Shown here in pieces: positions 43,186 to 54,174 of a stretch of 64,000 bases of DNA (its first letter is position 1; every line of letters starts with the position of its first letter). A model generated the notes under the pieces. That model was given only the letters and a program-made list of their open reading frames with translations, had not been told where the DNA came from and ran no database searches. The translations under genes and the position numbers were made by a program. This stretch comes from Ectobius pallidus (taxonomy: Eukaryota > Arthropoda > Insecta > Blattodea > Ectobiidae): NCBI GenBank assembly GCA_964059195.1, contig CAXKWD010000013.1, positions 25,458,611 to 25,522,610 of the forward strand, in the 5' to 3' direction.

Positions 43186-46162
43186 TATCCTGTACCAAAG
43201 CAGAGAAACGACTTCAAAATGAATTTTATTTAATTAAAATATAAAACGGTGTAATACAAAATTAACTATGACAGATAATTATGAAAACAAATTTGAGGTA
43301 CTGAATTCAAAATGTTGTGCAAGTAAAACTTTAACAGATTTTTTTAAAGAGACATAAAAGGAGGAGCTCCATGAGTGTGTTTGTATTATCTCATGAGCAT
43401 CACTAGGGTAATGAACTGGTTAATAGTAAAATAGTGCTTAATCACTTAAAAGTAAAAATGTGTATATTGGAGTTTCTATATAGCACAAAACTTTAACTAC
43501 ATACAAATTAATTTAGTGAAATGTTACAGATTAGTTTTTATAACATGGCATATAATTCCTTTAAAGGAAGGGTGTTTATTCTTAAATAATTGTAGATATG
43601 AACGTTTCTCACTTTAAAGCTAAAGGAATGCAAGTTATGTTATAGAAGCATGGCAGTGATGTTTTCATCAAAATTAATTTGGAATTAAAGGAATTAGAGT
43701 TATGCATAGTAAACAGAGAAATCATTGTTGATATGAGACTATGACAGCAAAAAATGTTTGTCTATTTTCTTCCTGGACGTATTTTGAAAGTCCTCTCGTT
43801 TTGGTGTTCTTTTCCTTAAAAAATGAACAGGGCTTTACTGTTTAGTTTTCTGCAACCTACCAACAGAAGTAATGGAATTACCATACGAGTGTTTTTGTTG
43901 GTTTATACACTTCATATTCCTTATATATTTTACAATCCCGTATATTTGTTCCTTATGTATACCCCTTAACTGGTATCATGGGATCTGTGTGACCACTATC
44001 ATCAATATTCAATGTTTTCCTATTTTTCAACAGTCAACCTCAAATACCTCTCAACTACCACCTACTTTTCAGTAGCCATTTGGACACTGTGGTAATGTTA
44101 TTACCTCCCATGAGTAGTGTGTAGTGTGTTATTGAATTGAATTTTTGCAGTGAGGTATGACAGACCTATGATACCAGATACTTTACTTTTCCACATTTAT
44201 TTAATTTCCATTTATTGGTATGACTACTTGAATATTCAAACCTACAAGTGAGGAAAAGCTGACCCAACATGCTTTATGTTTCTGGGATGAGTTAACAATT
44301 ATATGGTTGTCAATAATTATCTTAGGTTCGATTTAAGAAACCATATTCTCATAATATTTCTCTTAAGGCACAACTGTGAACGATATATTTTTACATATAC
44401 ATAGCAACCATACAGGGGTTCACAATACTATATCATAGCTCTGTCTACAACAATGCAAACCAATTTCTACACGAACTCTTAATGCAATGCAAAATACTTT
44501 TTTAAAACAACATCCTTCTATGTTGATAACGTTCGGCTAGCTGGCTTAATCCTACATGAATATTCATAATATTAGATTTCAAAGGAGAATAATTAATATT
44601 ACATCAATAGGACCATTTTTCAAAAATGTAAAAAAAATAATAATTAAAAGTAATCAGTACTCAGAAATCATTTGCCGAGTTTTAGGTAAGCAATTCTTTA
44701 TACAGATTAAAAATTTGTAGTTAAAAATTAAATTTTTCTATTTTCACTGCTCAGTCCCCTTTAGAAGGTTGAAAGATCAGGTCAGGTTATACAGCAGGAC
44801 TGAAATCCAGAAATTTCATTTATGGATTCAATCTGGTGACACTCACAGACTTGGTATAATCACAGCCATAATAAGGCACATGTAGATAATTTGTCTATGT
44901 CTAATGATGTAAATGCATAACATATCCCATAGCATGTACTTGCTTGGAGGATTAAATAAACAAATAAACAAAAAAAATAAATGCTGCTTATAATTAATGG
45001 AATCTACTGGTGGTTGTCAGTAATAATAAAAAATAAAATAAAGGAGAGGAAAGAAAGGAAGAAGAGAAGAAGGATGCAACAAAGAAGAAAAAATAGCAAT
45101 GAACCTGTAGGAAAAGACAAAACTGATGAAAACAAGGAGAACGCAATGAAGTAATACAGAAAAACAAGGCAAAGATGAAGACTTAGGGTGACAACGAGAA
45201 TAAGGACACTAACAAATTTTTAGATCGCCGTCACTGTTTTCCTTATTAATAACCTTATTTATTTGAAAAATAAGATTAATTCCATGTTCAGTGCTTGTCT
45301 TTTTACAATTGTCCCACACATAAAAGAATGAATTCTGTATTCCTAAATGTAAATAGAGCAAAATTTCTAGAAGTTCTCAATACATATCAAACTGTTTGCA
45401 ACAATGAAAAAAACAAAAAGAGGCAAGTATGCTCTGGTATCTGTACGAAGTTTATACAGCATAGTTTATTCTCTGAAATGTAGTGGTACCTACCAAACCA
45501 TAGTTTGTCGCTTCCAGTGGATCAAAATATAAAGATATGAATTGAAGTATTATGAAAAAGTTGAAGAGTATCAAATTGAAATGATATACCATATGCATTT
45601 ATGCTAAATTTTGAACTGATCACTAAAGTTTCATTAGCACCATTTAAAATCACATTGTATCATTCTATACTGTCACACGGTACTACAGTGAAGGTTTCCT
45701 TCAAGTCAAACAAAAATATTTTAAATGCTTCCCACAAATTAAACATCTGCGAGCTAAAATAGAACAAAGCTAACAGCTATACGGAGGATATAATCAACAA
45801 GTTTGTACAACATGGAAACACAGAAGAATTGAATGAAAGAAAGGAAGAAAAGAAAGACAACATAAGGAAAGAAAATGAAAGAAGTGAAGAGAAAGAAACT
45901 ACAATAGGAAGTTAAGGAAAAATACATGTACAAACACAAAAACTTCTACTCTACACATTGAAAACACACTAATCTACATGAACAGATAAATGGTCTTTTA
46001 CATTTTATAATTTCTTACATGAACTAGCAATATTAAAGAGAGGTGTCAACCCCTGCAACATCAACACTACTCTAAACTAATTATATACTAGATTTTGGTC
46101 CCTTTCTATATAGACCCCATCTACATCACTCTACAGAGTGGTCCAAAGTACGCATGCAAGTC
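43186..46162. other. Stretch downstream of the SSUH2-like gene, no clear features
   Basis: AT-rich with purine-rich runs at about 45035-45180 and 45830-45910. It should hold the SSUH2 3' UTR next to 46163. No other exon or element boundary recognised. Confidence 0.4.
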
Positions 46163-46309
46163 TTATAGTATACAGCAGCACATGCAGCAAGTTTGGGGAT
46201 AATCAGGGGCATGCACCTTCATGTCCAGTCCACAAATGTAGAAGACGCCATCTTTTCGTTTCCAGCTGTAGTTGCACATTGTCACAGGGATCAGGCGAAG
46301 TTCTTGCCG
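46163..46309 (-). CDS. SSUH2: SSUH2-homologue gene, terminal exon
   Basis: 48 codons and a TAA on the minus strand, phase 0 after the acceptor GACTTTTTCAG. It reads RQELRLIPVTMCNYSWKRKD, GVFYICGLDMKVHAPDYPQT and CCMCCCIL. SSUH2 proteins end with an IPV-T...Y-x-W...F-x-V-Y-G-x-x-x-K-V-x-A-P-x-Y-P block followed by a cysteine-rich end, which this matches. The seven-residue cysteine cluster at the very C-terminus could be a palmitoylation or metal-binding site. Confidence 0.93.
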   Translation of the reverse strand, partial: RQELRLIPVTMCNYSWKRKDGVFYICGLDMKVHAPDYPQTCCMCCCIL

Positions 46310-46534
46310 CTGAAAAAGTCAAACTTATGTCAAAGATTTCCTTGAATCAAATACTATATCTTAACCACTAATATTTTGGAATTAGGCAATTAATTTCAGA
46401 AATTATAAAATGTATTAATCATTTTTATTAAAAAGCTGACATATATTTGATATTAGTCACTTTTATTTTTTTTTAAATATCAAATGTATTTCAGAAAGTC
46501 ACTTTTGTTTAGGAAAATATCAAATGTTTTATAT

Positions 46535-46810
46535 ATACCAGAATATAAGCTGCCCCTGAATTCAAGTTGCATCTGCCTTTTTAACACCACAGTGAAATAA
46601 AGAATTAAAGTAAACCCTCAGTGAAATAATAAACTGCTTCTTGGGTGAAATATGCCACAAATTAGGAAAAGAAAAATCAAATGAATTATGAAATTCCAAT
46701 TTCATTTCAATAAACTGCAAATGAAATTGACTGAAAAAAAATACAAATCAATACCGTACACTTCACATAAAGTTTCTCTGTTTTTGTATTTCTGCATTAA
46801 AAATTAAAAT
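46535..46810 (+). mobile_element. Diverged fragment of the element found at 55199
   Basis: Matches the left end of the 3.1-kb element: an AGAATATAAGCTGCC start (compare CGAATATAAGCCG), GTGAAATAATAAACTGC, a TTAGGTGAAATA-like block and AATTATGAAATTCC/AATTTCATTT. Only the first 270 bases remain. Confidence 0.7.
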
Positions 46811-47481
46811 TTCTGTTATTTGCATTTCTTTTTAATTGAGCAGCACATCATACAGGAATTAAGTAAAATTGCTATCACAAAACACGCAGAACACGAACGA
46901 TAAATTGAACATCCCTTGCTTATGCAGTTATACACATATTTCGTAAAACAATATGGCTGTGGGTTTGTGGTTATATTTGCTGAAATGAACCCGAACATGA
47001 GCACTTGTTCATTCGGGTAATCTTTTAATGTATTAATAACACAGCCCAACAAAAAAAAACTTTTTGTTTGGTGTCTCAGATGTTTTACTGGATTTTGGCT
47101 ATACTTAGTGTGCTTATTCCAAATATTAAACAGTTTTTCTCTACTAGCTCTACTTTAGTCGAGGGTGGGGGATTTTATTTGTGAACTCTTAGTCTAGCAA
47201 AACAAAATCTTGCTTGATAATATAGCTAGTGAAGGTTCTTGACCATACTTTGAACATATAGGACAAAAACTGTACAAAGTACAGAAAAAAATAAAAGCTC
47301 GATTATTTTTTGGCCTTCAAATTGACAGCTCATAAGTCATAAATGACTGTACAGTATGTGATAATATCAATTTTTTGAAAGACCCCCTGTTATATTGTTA
47401 TTGCAATGTTAATGTAATGTTAGTGTGTTGCTTTTTTCTTCATCTGATTTAGAAGCTACAAATAGGCACTGTTTTTTTTAA

Positions 47482-48161
47482 CCCTTTCACTGCTGAGATA
47501 TTGGCAAGCTGACATACCCTCCTTGCTGAGATATTTTCACTGTCACTCGGCGCTAAATCCGAAAAATAAGAAGGCAGTTTTAAAATACGCCAGAACTTCG
47601 TCATCCCGTTAGAAATGTTTTTCCTTGCTCGTGAAAGCAATGATTGTGTTGAAATTGAACATACCATGGCCTTGACGTGATTCCCCGCTTGTCATATGAC
47701 TCGTGAGTTCAATGGCTTCTTCAGACATCACAACATTGTGCAAGGCCTCATATTTTCGTCTACAGATTGCACCACAGGACAAGGAAAGCATTGAAAATAA
47801 TTTCTATCTAACCCCAAGAGATGGCAGGACACTATCCTTTCGTTGAAACCATGTTAAAGAATTCTATTCTACGAGCAATTGTCTTATTCGTAGCACTAAA
47901 TTCGTGGCAACATTGTGCAAGGCCTCACTTTTTCGTCTACAAATTGCACCACAGAGCAGGGAAAGCAATGAAATTAAGTTCTATCTAACCCCAATAGATG
48001 GCAGGACACTATCCTTTCGTTAAAACCGTGTTAAAAAATTCCATGCCTTGTGGAATCGTCTCGTTCATAGCACCCACTTCGCGGGCGGAACAGTTCCGTC
48101 AATAGCACACGTAGGTGCCATTCTCCGCGCCGTCACAGTTCCGTCGTTAGCAGTGAAAGGG
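47482..48161. mobile_element. piggyBac-like MITE with TTAA target site
   Basis: Ends CCCTTTCACTGCTGA and its inverse TAGCAGTGAAAGGG are flanked by TTAA on both sides (47478-47481, 48162-48165). CCC ends with TTAA targets are typical of piggyBac. The interior holds two tandem copies of a block of about 180 bp (from about 47727 and 47908; landmark AACATTGTGCAAGGCCTCA). No transposase. Confidence 0.88.
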
Positions 48162-49508
48162 TTAATTATATCAAACGTAAAATGAGATAATATGCATAAT
48201 TGTAATACCATATCACAAAAACTAAAGCTGATAGAGCAAAACTAATGGCACATTTGGCATCAGCAACCTAAATATACCCAAGAATAGGTATAAATTCTAA
48301 GGCACCAAAACGGCTGTTGGTTTGTGTAATTAATATTAATAATAAAAGTTAATGAAAGTCAATAATGTGAGTTGCTAATCCATTTGAATCTACTGAATGT
48401 TTATATTGGTGAAAATGTAGGCCAGCCAGATTTTTCAGACATTCCCCTTGGACACTTGACATAAGGTTAAAATCCAGGACATAAGGAGACATCCAGGACA
48501 GTAGCTTATATGTGACTATTATTTACGGGGGAACTTGAAAAATAAAGTATAGATCAATTCCCCACACATTAGAAGAACTTAAAGATAGTATAACAAGAGA
48601 AATGAACTCTATCTCGGAACTCGGAAGCTGAACTTACGTGTGTGTAAGAAAATTCCCTAAAAAGGTGCCAGTGTTGTCTGGATGCAAGAGGAGGGCATTT
48701 CCAACATCTCTTGTGATGAGGTACATGGTTATTTTCATTGTAATTTTAACTGTAACTGTGAGAACCTGAATCATTACACCATTAGCGGCTTTATTTGCCT
48801 AGATATTTCACCCAGTCACTCGGGAGTTAGAGCTGTGGCTGCCGCAAGGCAGAAACCTGCACAATTTGCCAACTCTTACGTGAAATGCACTGTACTTTCA
48901 AGCACATTAATCTCTACCATTCAAATGTGAGTCTACAGTGTTTTGCAGATGATAAGCCCTTTCTTCCTTCTCCTGTTTAGATACACGGTCCAATCAGAGA
49001 CGGCGAGACGGAGGGAAGACTCTTACTGCAAGCGGCAGTCCTTTAGCCCGTACACGTGATTGGCGGTGAAGGAAAAGGCTTCTCATATGAAAAATACTGT
49101 AAAACTCTATTTTACTATGCCAAACTTTGTGCTTACTCGATTCCTATCTGGCCATGGCAAATTTAACTCATACTTTTGAGCGGTTTAGGATAAGTGTGAC
49201 AAATGATTATCCATTGCTTCTGTGGAACCCCTCAAAATGTATAGACTAGCTTGAACTCTTTCATACATTCAAAAAACATTATGTTATTCTCATTTTCTAA
49301 CTTCCAACCACCTTAATAAGCTTTAATTGTAATGTTCAATGTTTTAAAATCATGTTTAATTGTTAAACTATAACTCTAATAGGCTATGTATAATAGAGTT
49401 ATTTTCTGTTTCTTGAAATTCAACAACAATAATAAGAACAACCTTCTAATATCAAGGAAGTAATAATAAACAAAACAAAATAAAACAAAGAACGTAGGGT
49501 GAATTTAC

Positions 49509-49725
49509 CTGTGCCAATATTCGATGGAAACGAAAATCCTTGACTTGAGTCTGAAGCAACTGCACACAGGCAATCCTGAGGCTCTCATCTCCGTAGTTAA
49601 CAAGGGGAAGGACACGAGATCCATCTTCCTGGTAAATCACCTGACCTTCTGATCGACGTAGAATTTCAAGAGGGATTACATCTCCTCCGTTCTCTTCTGT
49701 AAGGTGCTCCACCATATTATTCTTC
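49509..49725 (-). CDS. SSUH2: SSUH2-homologue gene, penultimate exon
   Basis: 217 bases, from the acceptor ACATTTCAG to a CAG|GTAAAT donor. Its first base completes the tryptophan codon begun in the preceding exon (LTVTW|). It then reads KNNMVEHLTEENGGDVIPLE, ILRRSEGQVIYQEDG, SRVLPLVNYGDESLRIA and CVQLLQTQVKDFRFHRILAQ. The W-K-N...E-H...S...G-x-x-x-x-x-E-x-x-x-x-V-x-P-L pattern matches SSUH2 after its cysteine-rich region. The translated frame continues a few codons into the intron before a stop, which is a shadow. Confidence 0.92.
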
Positions 49726-50142
49726 CTGAAATGTGAACGCCACAAACAGAAGTTTTTATAGCCTCTATCTCTCAAGGAACTGTGCAAAACTATATTCATA
49801 AAAATTACAGCAACTAAAATCTTCGATATTATAACGTTTTATATGATTCACGCTTTTTTAAGGAAAATGGTGTACACCAACCCCTGAAGACTCTACGTCC
49901 TCTGCAGCCACACTTGTCGGCAAAAAGAAATAGAGCATAGATTTCCTGCAACTACTCCCGGGATGTGCATGAATGCTGAACAATGTTACTTATCATTGAA
50001 AACCTCATAACTCAATATTCACATGTCATAAAGGACATAGTTTATGTAAAGCTGCTTTCAGAAACATTTCCTCTTACAGATAGTACACTTGAAATTCTTG
50101 GTTTGTGTATAAAGTAGAGCATCAATCATCTGAAACAATTAG

Positions 50143-50184
50143 GGATGGGGGTGTTCGGACATCTAATTTTTCAGATAACCGATA
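50143..50184 (+). mobile_element. Possible hAT terminal repeat fragment
   Basis: TAGGGATGGGGGTGTTCGG resembles the end of the TAGGGATGGG family at 17468, followed by GATAACCGAT. The matching end was not found; the Kolobok-like element at 50189 sits directly inside it. Confidence 0.35.
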
Positions 50185-50437
50185 TTAAAGGCCATGTTAA
50201 CTTAAAAAATGCATTTTTAGGTGAAAGCTGGTTTAAAAAGAGGATATTTAAAGATTAGTTTGTGCGAAAACCCGATCTTTCTATATTTAACCGTTCGCCC
50301 GCAATCCAAGTAGAAAAGTTCCGTCAGTAATGCGATATGACGTCACAGCGCTCTCACCAGCACTGTGAGGAAGCATTGGGATGCCAGCCATATGTAGCCG
50401 ATACATCAGTCTGTGTTTGCTAATTCATTGCTGGTGT

Positions 50438-50719
50438 CATAGGCGTAACGAGGGGGGGGGTTTGGGGGTTTGAACCCCCCCCATTGATTAAAAAAAGGAA
50501 AATTGTATAATTTTTTAAGTCTGCCCATAAATTACTAAATAAAAGTATAAAGTGTGGGAAGCTTAAAACTCGATATTGTGCGTCTTAATTTTTAAAATTT
50601 TCCGGGGGAGGACCCCCGGAAGCTTAAAACTCGTTATTGTGCATCTTAATTTTTTAAATTTTCCGGGGGAGGACCCCCGGACCCCCAGACCCCGTATGGT
50701 CGGCCTGGTTACGCCTATG
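50438..50719. mobile_element. Nested poly-G MITE (CATAGGCGTAAC family)
   Basis: Ends CATAGGCGTAAC and GTTACGCCTATG, with the 8-bp duplication GCTGGTGT (50430-50437, 50720-50727). The 62-bp block with AAGCTTAAAACTCG and CCGGGGGAGGACCCCCGG occurs twice in tandem (about 50560 and 50621). Poly-G next to the left end. Confidence 0.9.
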
Positions 50720-50954
50720 GCTGGTGTCATCTCGTGTGTTAAAATTATTATAAATTTAAAGTTTCTCGTGTCATGTCTGGAATCAGGCCATATCAATTTG
50801 AGCCGAAAAAAAGTGTAATTATAAGGTCAGATGAAGAAAATACTGGGAATGCTGACCGTGTAAATAGTACTGATTAATGCAACTGTGGTGAATGTGTTTT
50901 TTCAGCGATTCATAATGAATGTTTCTGCTGTTCTGAAAGTGTTCTGAAAGTGTT

Positions 50955-51296
50955 ATGATAAGGGAAGTGCTGACTGCATTACATTCTCATAATTCCCTTC
51001 ATTCTGTTGTATTAAATAGGGACACATTGAACATTGCTAGGCCCCTTATGATGGTGAGAGCTGAATCCAATTTTGAAAGGGAACAGTTACGAGTAGCGAA
51101 CAATAGGAACATGCGTTATGTAGCTTACAGACAATTCGTCTACTGGATTAATTCTTGGAAGCCCTTCGGAAAAGGCAATAGAAAAGTCATACCTTCATGC
51201 ATAGTTAAACAGATTAGGGACGAATACCCTGAACCTAACAAAGAGTACAGACAATTTCAACCTGCTGACGGAAGAGATATTTCGTATTTTGATTAA
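50955..51296 (+). pseudogene. P2X7-intracellular-domain-like protein fragment of a transposon
   Basis: About 114 codons. The conserved part reads NRNMRYVAYRQFVYWINSWK, then PFGKGNRKVIPSCIVKQIRD and EYPEPNKEYRQFQP. The Y-R-x-F-x-x-W...G-x-G-N-R-x-V-I-P-S-C-x-x-x-x-I-R-x-x-x-P pattern is the C-terminal cytoplasmic domain first seen in P2X purinoceptor 7, which also occurs in many transposon-linked proteins. Here it lies between the ends of the TTAA element, next to a transposase relic. It lacks the channel and transmembrane parts, so it is not a receptor gene. The N-terminus is missing or broken. Confidence 0.75.
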
Positions 51297-51577
51297 TTGA
51301 AATTTTAACCCTGAATCCACAACTACAGTGAAGTTCAAAAAATGTTATACAGAATTTTTAAAGTCAACTCAATCTTCTTTTTACAGTACTAGGCTTATGT
51401 CTGTAAAATATTTAGTTTGGTCATTTATTTTCATGCAATTGAAAGAACAATTAAATCCTAGAAAAAAAAGTATTACAATTTAAATTTTGCTGTAAATAAG
51501 ATCAAAGTTGTAAGTAATATACTAAATTTAAACTAATAATTAAATACCGGTATACTGTAAATATATATCGAAAGTTA

Positions 51578-52464
51578 CTACTGGACAAAGTTGTTACTGC
51601 GGTACTTTAAAGTTCTTGGAATCTCGAAAGAGAATCTCTCCAAAGCTTCCAGCGATTCAGGATGGGCCACTGGAGCGATACATCGTGGAACATCTTTAGC
51701 CAGGTAAGGATCTTCCACAAATTCAATGTTTGAATTATTCACGTAATGTAATACCCTGTTCACTATGTCATTACGCCACTTGTTACTTTTACTTTCATAA
51801 ACTGAAACCATTACCCACTTTTTTTTTTGTTGGTTTTGAGTATTTCAGTTTTTCACTTGTAACGTTTCTGTTTACATTATAGTTATAATCCATAATCGCC
51901 AACATCGATTGTAGTACCATTCCGTCGTAACTAAAGTGAATCTTTTTCGGCTTGTATTTTAGTGCTACAAGACTCTAAATGTCCTGTATGACAATAGTTC
52001 TTTGCGTGCTTCAAATCTTCAATGAAATTCCTGTTTTTATAACAGATGACAGTAACATGTAATCGTTTGACTCCGGTCTGATCCATTCACTTGCTTCATC
52101 TTCAATAATTTCTTCATGTCCGCACTGATTAATTACGTTATTTCCAGTCCAGCTATGTACATTGGAAATATGAAATAACACCGATTGAAATTTTTAAACC
52201 AACACGGTTTGCCCCTCCACAAGTCTGACATGACCACCATAGGTGGTTAACAATGCTGTCTTTCCAGTAATAATAATGGTGAATTTTTTCCGATCTCTTT
52301 GAGCTTTTTAGCAAGAGACTTAGACAGATGCCACACATCAAACTACAGCGACGGCGCGCGGGCTGTGTGCAGCTAGAGCGCTCTGACGTCACTCCGCTGG
52401 AAGCCGCATCAGTTATTCTTCGAATTCGCGAGAACGAAGCATCGTAGAAACATGGGGTTTTCAC
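51578..52464 (-). pseudogene. Transposase-like protein of the TTAA element, decayed
   Basis: Broken minus-strand frames. About 52350-52200 reads WHLSKSLAKKLKEIGK (after a frame change), then KDSIVNHLWWSCQTCGG. A later frame at 51811-51578 reads VLHYVNNSNIEFVEDPYLA, CIAPVAHPESLEALER and FSFEIPRTLKYRSN. A W-H-x-x-K...H-L-W-W-C/S block is a hallmark of a transposon protein family widespread in invertebrates. Several frameshifts and stops make it inactive. Confidence 0.6.
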
Positions 52465-52531
52465 TGCTGTATTTACTAAGCAAACTCTTTATTCTGAGAG
52501 TCACTTGATTTTAAGTTAACAGGGCCTTTAA

Positions 52532-53007
52532 ACAATACGAAATGAAGAAAAACTGTTATTTTTGTATCTCATGTCTTACTACAAAGAACACAGAAAGCTC
52601 ACTACCCCAGTTTGGCAAGCTCAAAATGGTCATTAAAGTAGGCCTACAGTTTTGGAAAAGATTTTTTTTGGGGGGGCTTTTGCTGAGAGGGGAAACCCCC
52701 AAATCAGCCGGCCCAACACTACAGCACTAGCGAAACCTGTACATGGCATACGCACAAATTTGAATTTGCTGGCTGAAACAGTTTTGGTTAATTGATGTTT
52801 CAGTTGATCAGAATTTGGATAATCGATGCTTTACTGTAGTTCCTTACTGCGTAATTCAAATTTCACAATGTGACATCTTCTAGATTTGGAGTTACCAGAA
52901 CTTGTCAATGTTTCCTCGCTACCATTTGCTACATGCACAAGTTGTTCCCGCTAATGCCACACCCAATTTTCCTTCACAGAGCATGAACCATATAACACAA
53001 GTTATAT
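52532..53007. other. SSUH2 intron, poly-G stretch, otherwise unassigned
   Basis: Holds a poly-T/poly-G block at about 52660-52700 similar to the interior of the poly-G MITEs, but no matching ends were found. Confidence 0.35.
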
Positions 53008-53130
53008 AGAGATGAGTTCTCGATACTTTTGATACCTTGATACCCTTAATATTCAAAATGTATCAGAATTTAACAATATTATCATTGATGAGCTTAATAC
53101 AATTTTGACACTAATTTTAACAGAATACTG
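53008..53130 (-). mobile_element. Truncated relative of the TAGGGATGGG MITE
   Basis: TTCTCGATACTTTTGATACC and TTGATACCC match, in inverse orientation, the right end of the element at 17468-17922. The other end is missing. Confidence 0.55.
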
Positions 53131-53287
53131 CAATTTTTAATTAATACCGTCAACTTGCCAGAAGTGGCAAATGGTCACAAGGAGCACATGTCTCAACTCA
53201 TAATGATGGATATATGTAAGTATTCATGAACCACAGATTATTGTCTCTGTTGGACATTAACATGAGAATATTATAGGAGAAAAATTC

Positions 53288-53360
53288 GTCCGACACTGGG
53301 ACTTGAACCCAGGACCTTTGGCTATTCGTGCCAATGCTCTACCAACTGAGCTAAGCTGGA
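53288..53360 (-). tRNA. tRNA-like sequence, left arm (pseudo-tRNA or SINE head)
   Basis: 73 bases fold as acceptor, D arm (GCTCAGTTGGTAGAGC), anticodon arm TTGGC-ACGAATA-GCCAA, and T arm CTGGG-TTCAAGT-CCCAG. The A box (TTAGCTCAGTTGGTAGAG) and B box (GGTTCAAGTCC) are good. The nominal anticodon is GAA (Phe), but position 33 is C rather than the invariant U, and acceptor pairing is imperfect. That speaks against a working tRNA. Confidence 0.55.
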
Positions 53361-53569
53361 GTTCAACTCACAGCGCCAGATGGAACCTTCCTCCTATGAT
53401 TGAATGCCCTTAATGGTCTACCTCACAGGCAGACAAGTTATGTCATATGCAATACTGTGCATTAATGGTCTACCTCACAGACAGACAAGTTATGTCATAT
53501 GCAATACTGTGAGGCATTAAGGGCATTCAATCATAGGAGGAAGGTTACATCTGGCGGTGTGAGTTGAAC

Positions 53570-53642
53570 TCCGGCTTAGCTCAGTTGGTAGAGCATTGGC
53601 GCAAATAGCCAAAGGTCCTGGATTCGAGTCCCAGTGTCGGAG
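53570..53642 (+). tRNA. tRNA-like sequence, right arm (pseudo-tRNA or SINE head)
   Basis: The inverted partner of 53288-53360. Acceptor TCCGGCT pairs with TGTCGGA over six positions, one of them a wobble pair. The D arm is the same, the anticodon loop is GCAAATA (nominal AAA), and the T arm is GATTCGA. Position 33 is again C. Pol III promoter boxes are intact, so transcription is possible, but decoding is unlikely. Confidence 0.55.
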
Positions 53643-53961
53643 GAATTTTTCTCCTATAATATTCTCAACTCATAAGTTTCAAACTAGCAAGTAGCAGGAA
53701 TAGCAAGAAATTGTGCATGTGTATAGCTATACTGATCCATAACAAAATAATTCCTCCCAATTTCTACAAATGATCTGGTGCCAGTATATCTGAAGTGAAA
53801 AATTTATTTTCAAAAGTCGCACACCAGGGCAATGAAACGTGCCATACAACGGATATGATATTATTACAAGCTTATTAAATATCAAGTACTGAGACAAAAA
53901 ACATCAATTGGAACCGAGCATTAAGTATCGACAACAAATGAGGGGTCTATTAGCAAACCCA

Positions 53962-54174
53962 GCAATCTCCATTCTGAGAAAAGAAAGAGATGCTAACTTC
54001 TAATAAAAGTTTAACGCATTTGCTATTACATATTTAGTGTATGTGTTGCAAATCCCACTTCCCACATAAGGGAGGAACTCAGATTTGCAACGTATTCACT
54101 AAATATGTAATAGGAAATGCATTAAACTTTCATTAGAAGTTAGCATCTCTATCTATTCTCAGAATGGAGATTGC
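53962..54174. mobile_element. Near-perfect palindrome, 213 bp, probable foldback MITE
   Basis: The arms (about 53962-54055 and 54080-54174) begin GCAATCTCCATTCTGAGAA and end with its inverse. The mismatches are few. The loop is around CCCACTTCCCACATAAGGG. No target duplication could be fixed. Confidence 0.8.

Larger units (their letters stand above)
46310..49508 (-). other. SSUH2 intron (last)
   Basis: 3.2 kb between the penultimate and terminal exons, with a GTAAAT donor and a TTTTTCAG acceptor. It carries a repeat fragment at 46535-46810 and a piggyBac-like MITE at 47482-48161. The rest (about 48170-49500) shows no feature I can support. Confidence 0.8.
50189..52527. mobile_element. TTAA-flanked DNA transposon, Kolobok-like, decayed
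   Basis: Inverted ends AGGCCATGTTAACTTAAAA and TTTTAAGTTAACAGGGCCT are bordered by TTAA on both sides (50185-50188, 52528-52531). Two degraded genes converge inside. The plus strand has a P2X7-intracellular-like domain (50955-51296). The minus strand (52464 to about 51580) has a transposon-type protein with a WHLSKSLAKKL segment and SIVNHLWWSCQTCGG. TTAA targets occur in piggyBac and Kolobok. The ends here lack the piggyBac CCC and the minus gene is not piggyBac-like, so Kolobok is my best guess. A 282-bp MITE is nested at 50438-50719. Confidence 0.75.
53264..53666. repeat. Palindrome with a tRNA-like sequence on each arm
   Basis: The two arms (53264-53418, 53513-53666) are inverted copies of about 155 bp, starting GAGAATATTATAGGAGAAAA and ending with its inverse. 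Between them a 49-bp unit is repeated in tandem (53411-53459 and 53463-53511, landmark TCTACCTCACAGGCAGACA). Each arm holds one tRNA-like cloverleaf, facing the ends. It lies in the large SSUH2 intron. No target duplication was found. Confidence 0.9.

Noticed and set aside
50955..51296. A P2X receptor gene
   Set aside because: Only the P2X7-type intracellular domain is present, with no transmembrane or channel segments, and it lies between transposon ends.
53411..53511. CRISPR-like spaced repeats
   Set aside because: Only two 49-bp copies with three bases between them, in a eukaryotic intron.
53288..53642. Two functional tRNA-Phe genes
   Set aside because: Position 33 is C in both, the nominal anticodons differ, acceptor pairing is imperfect, and they are mirror arms of a palindrome.
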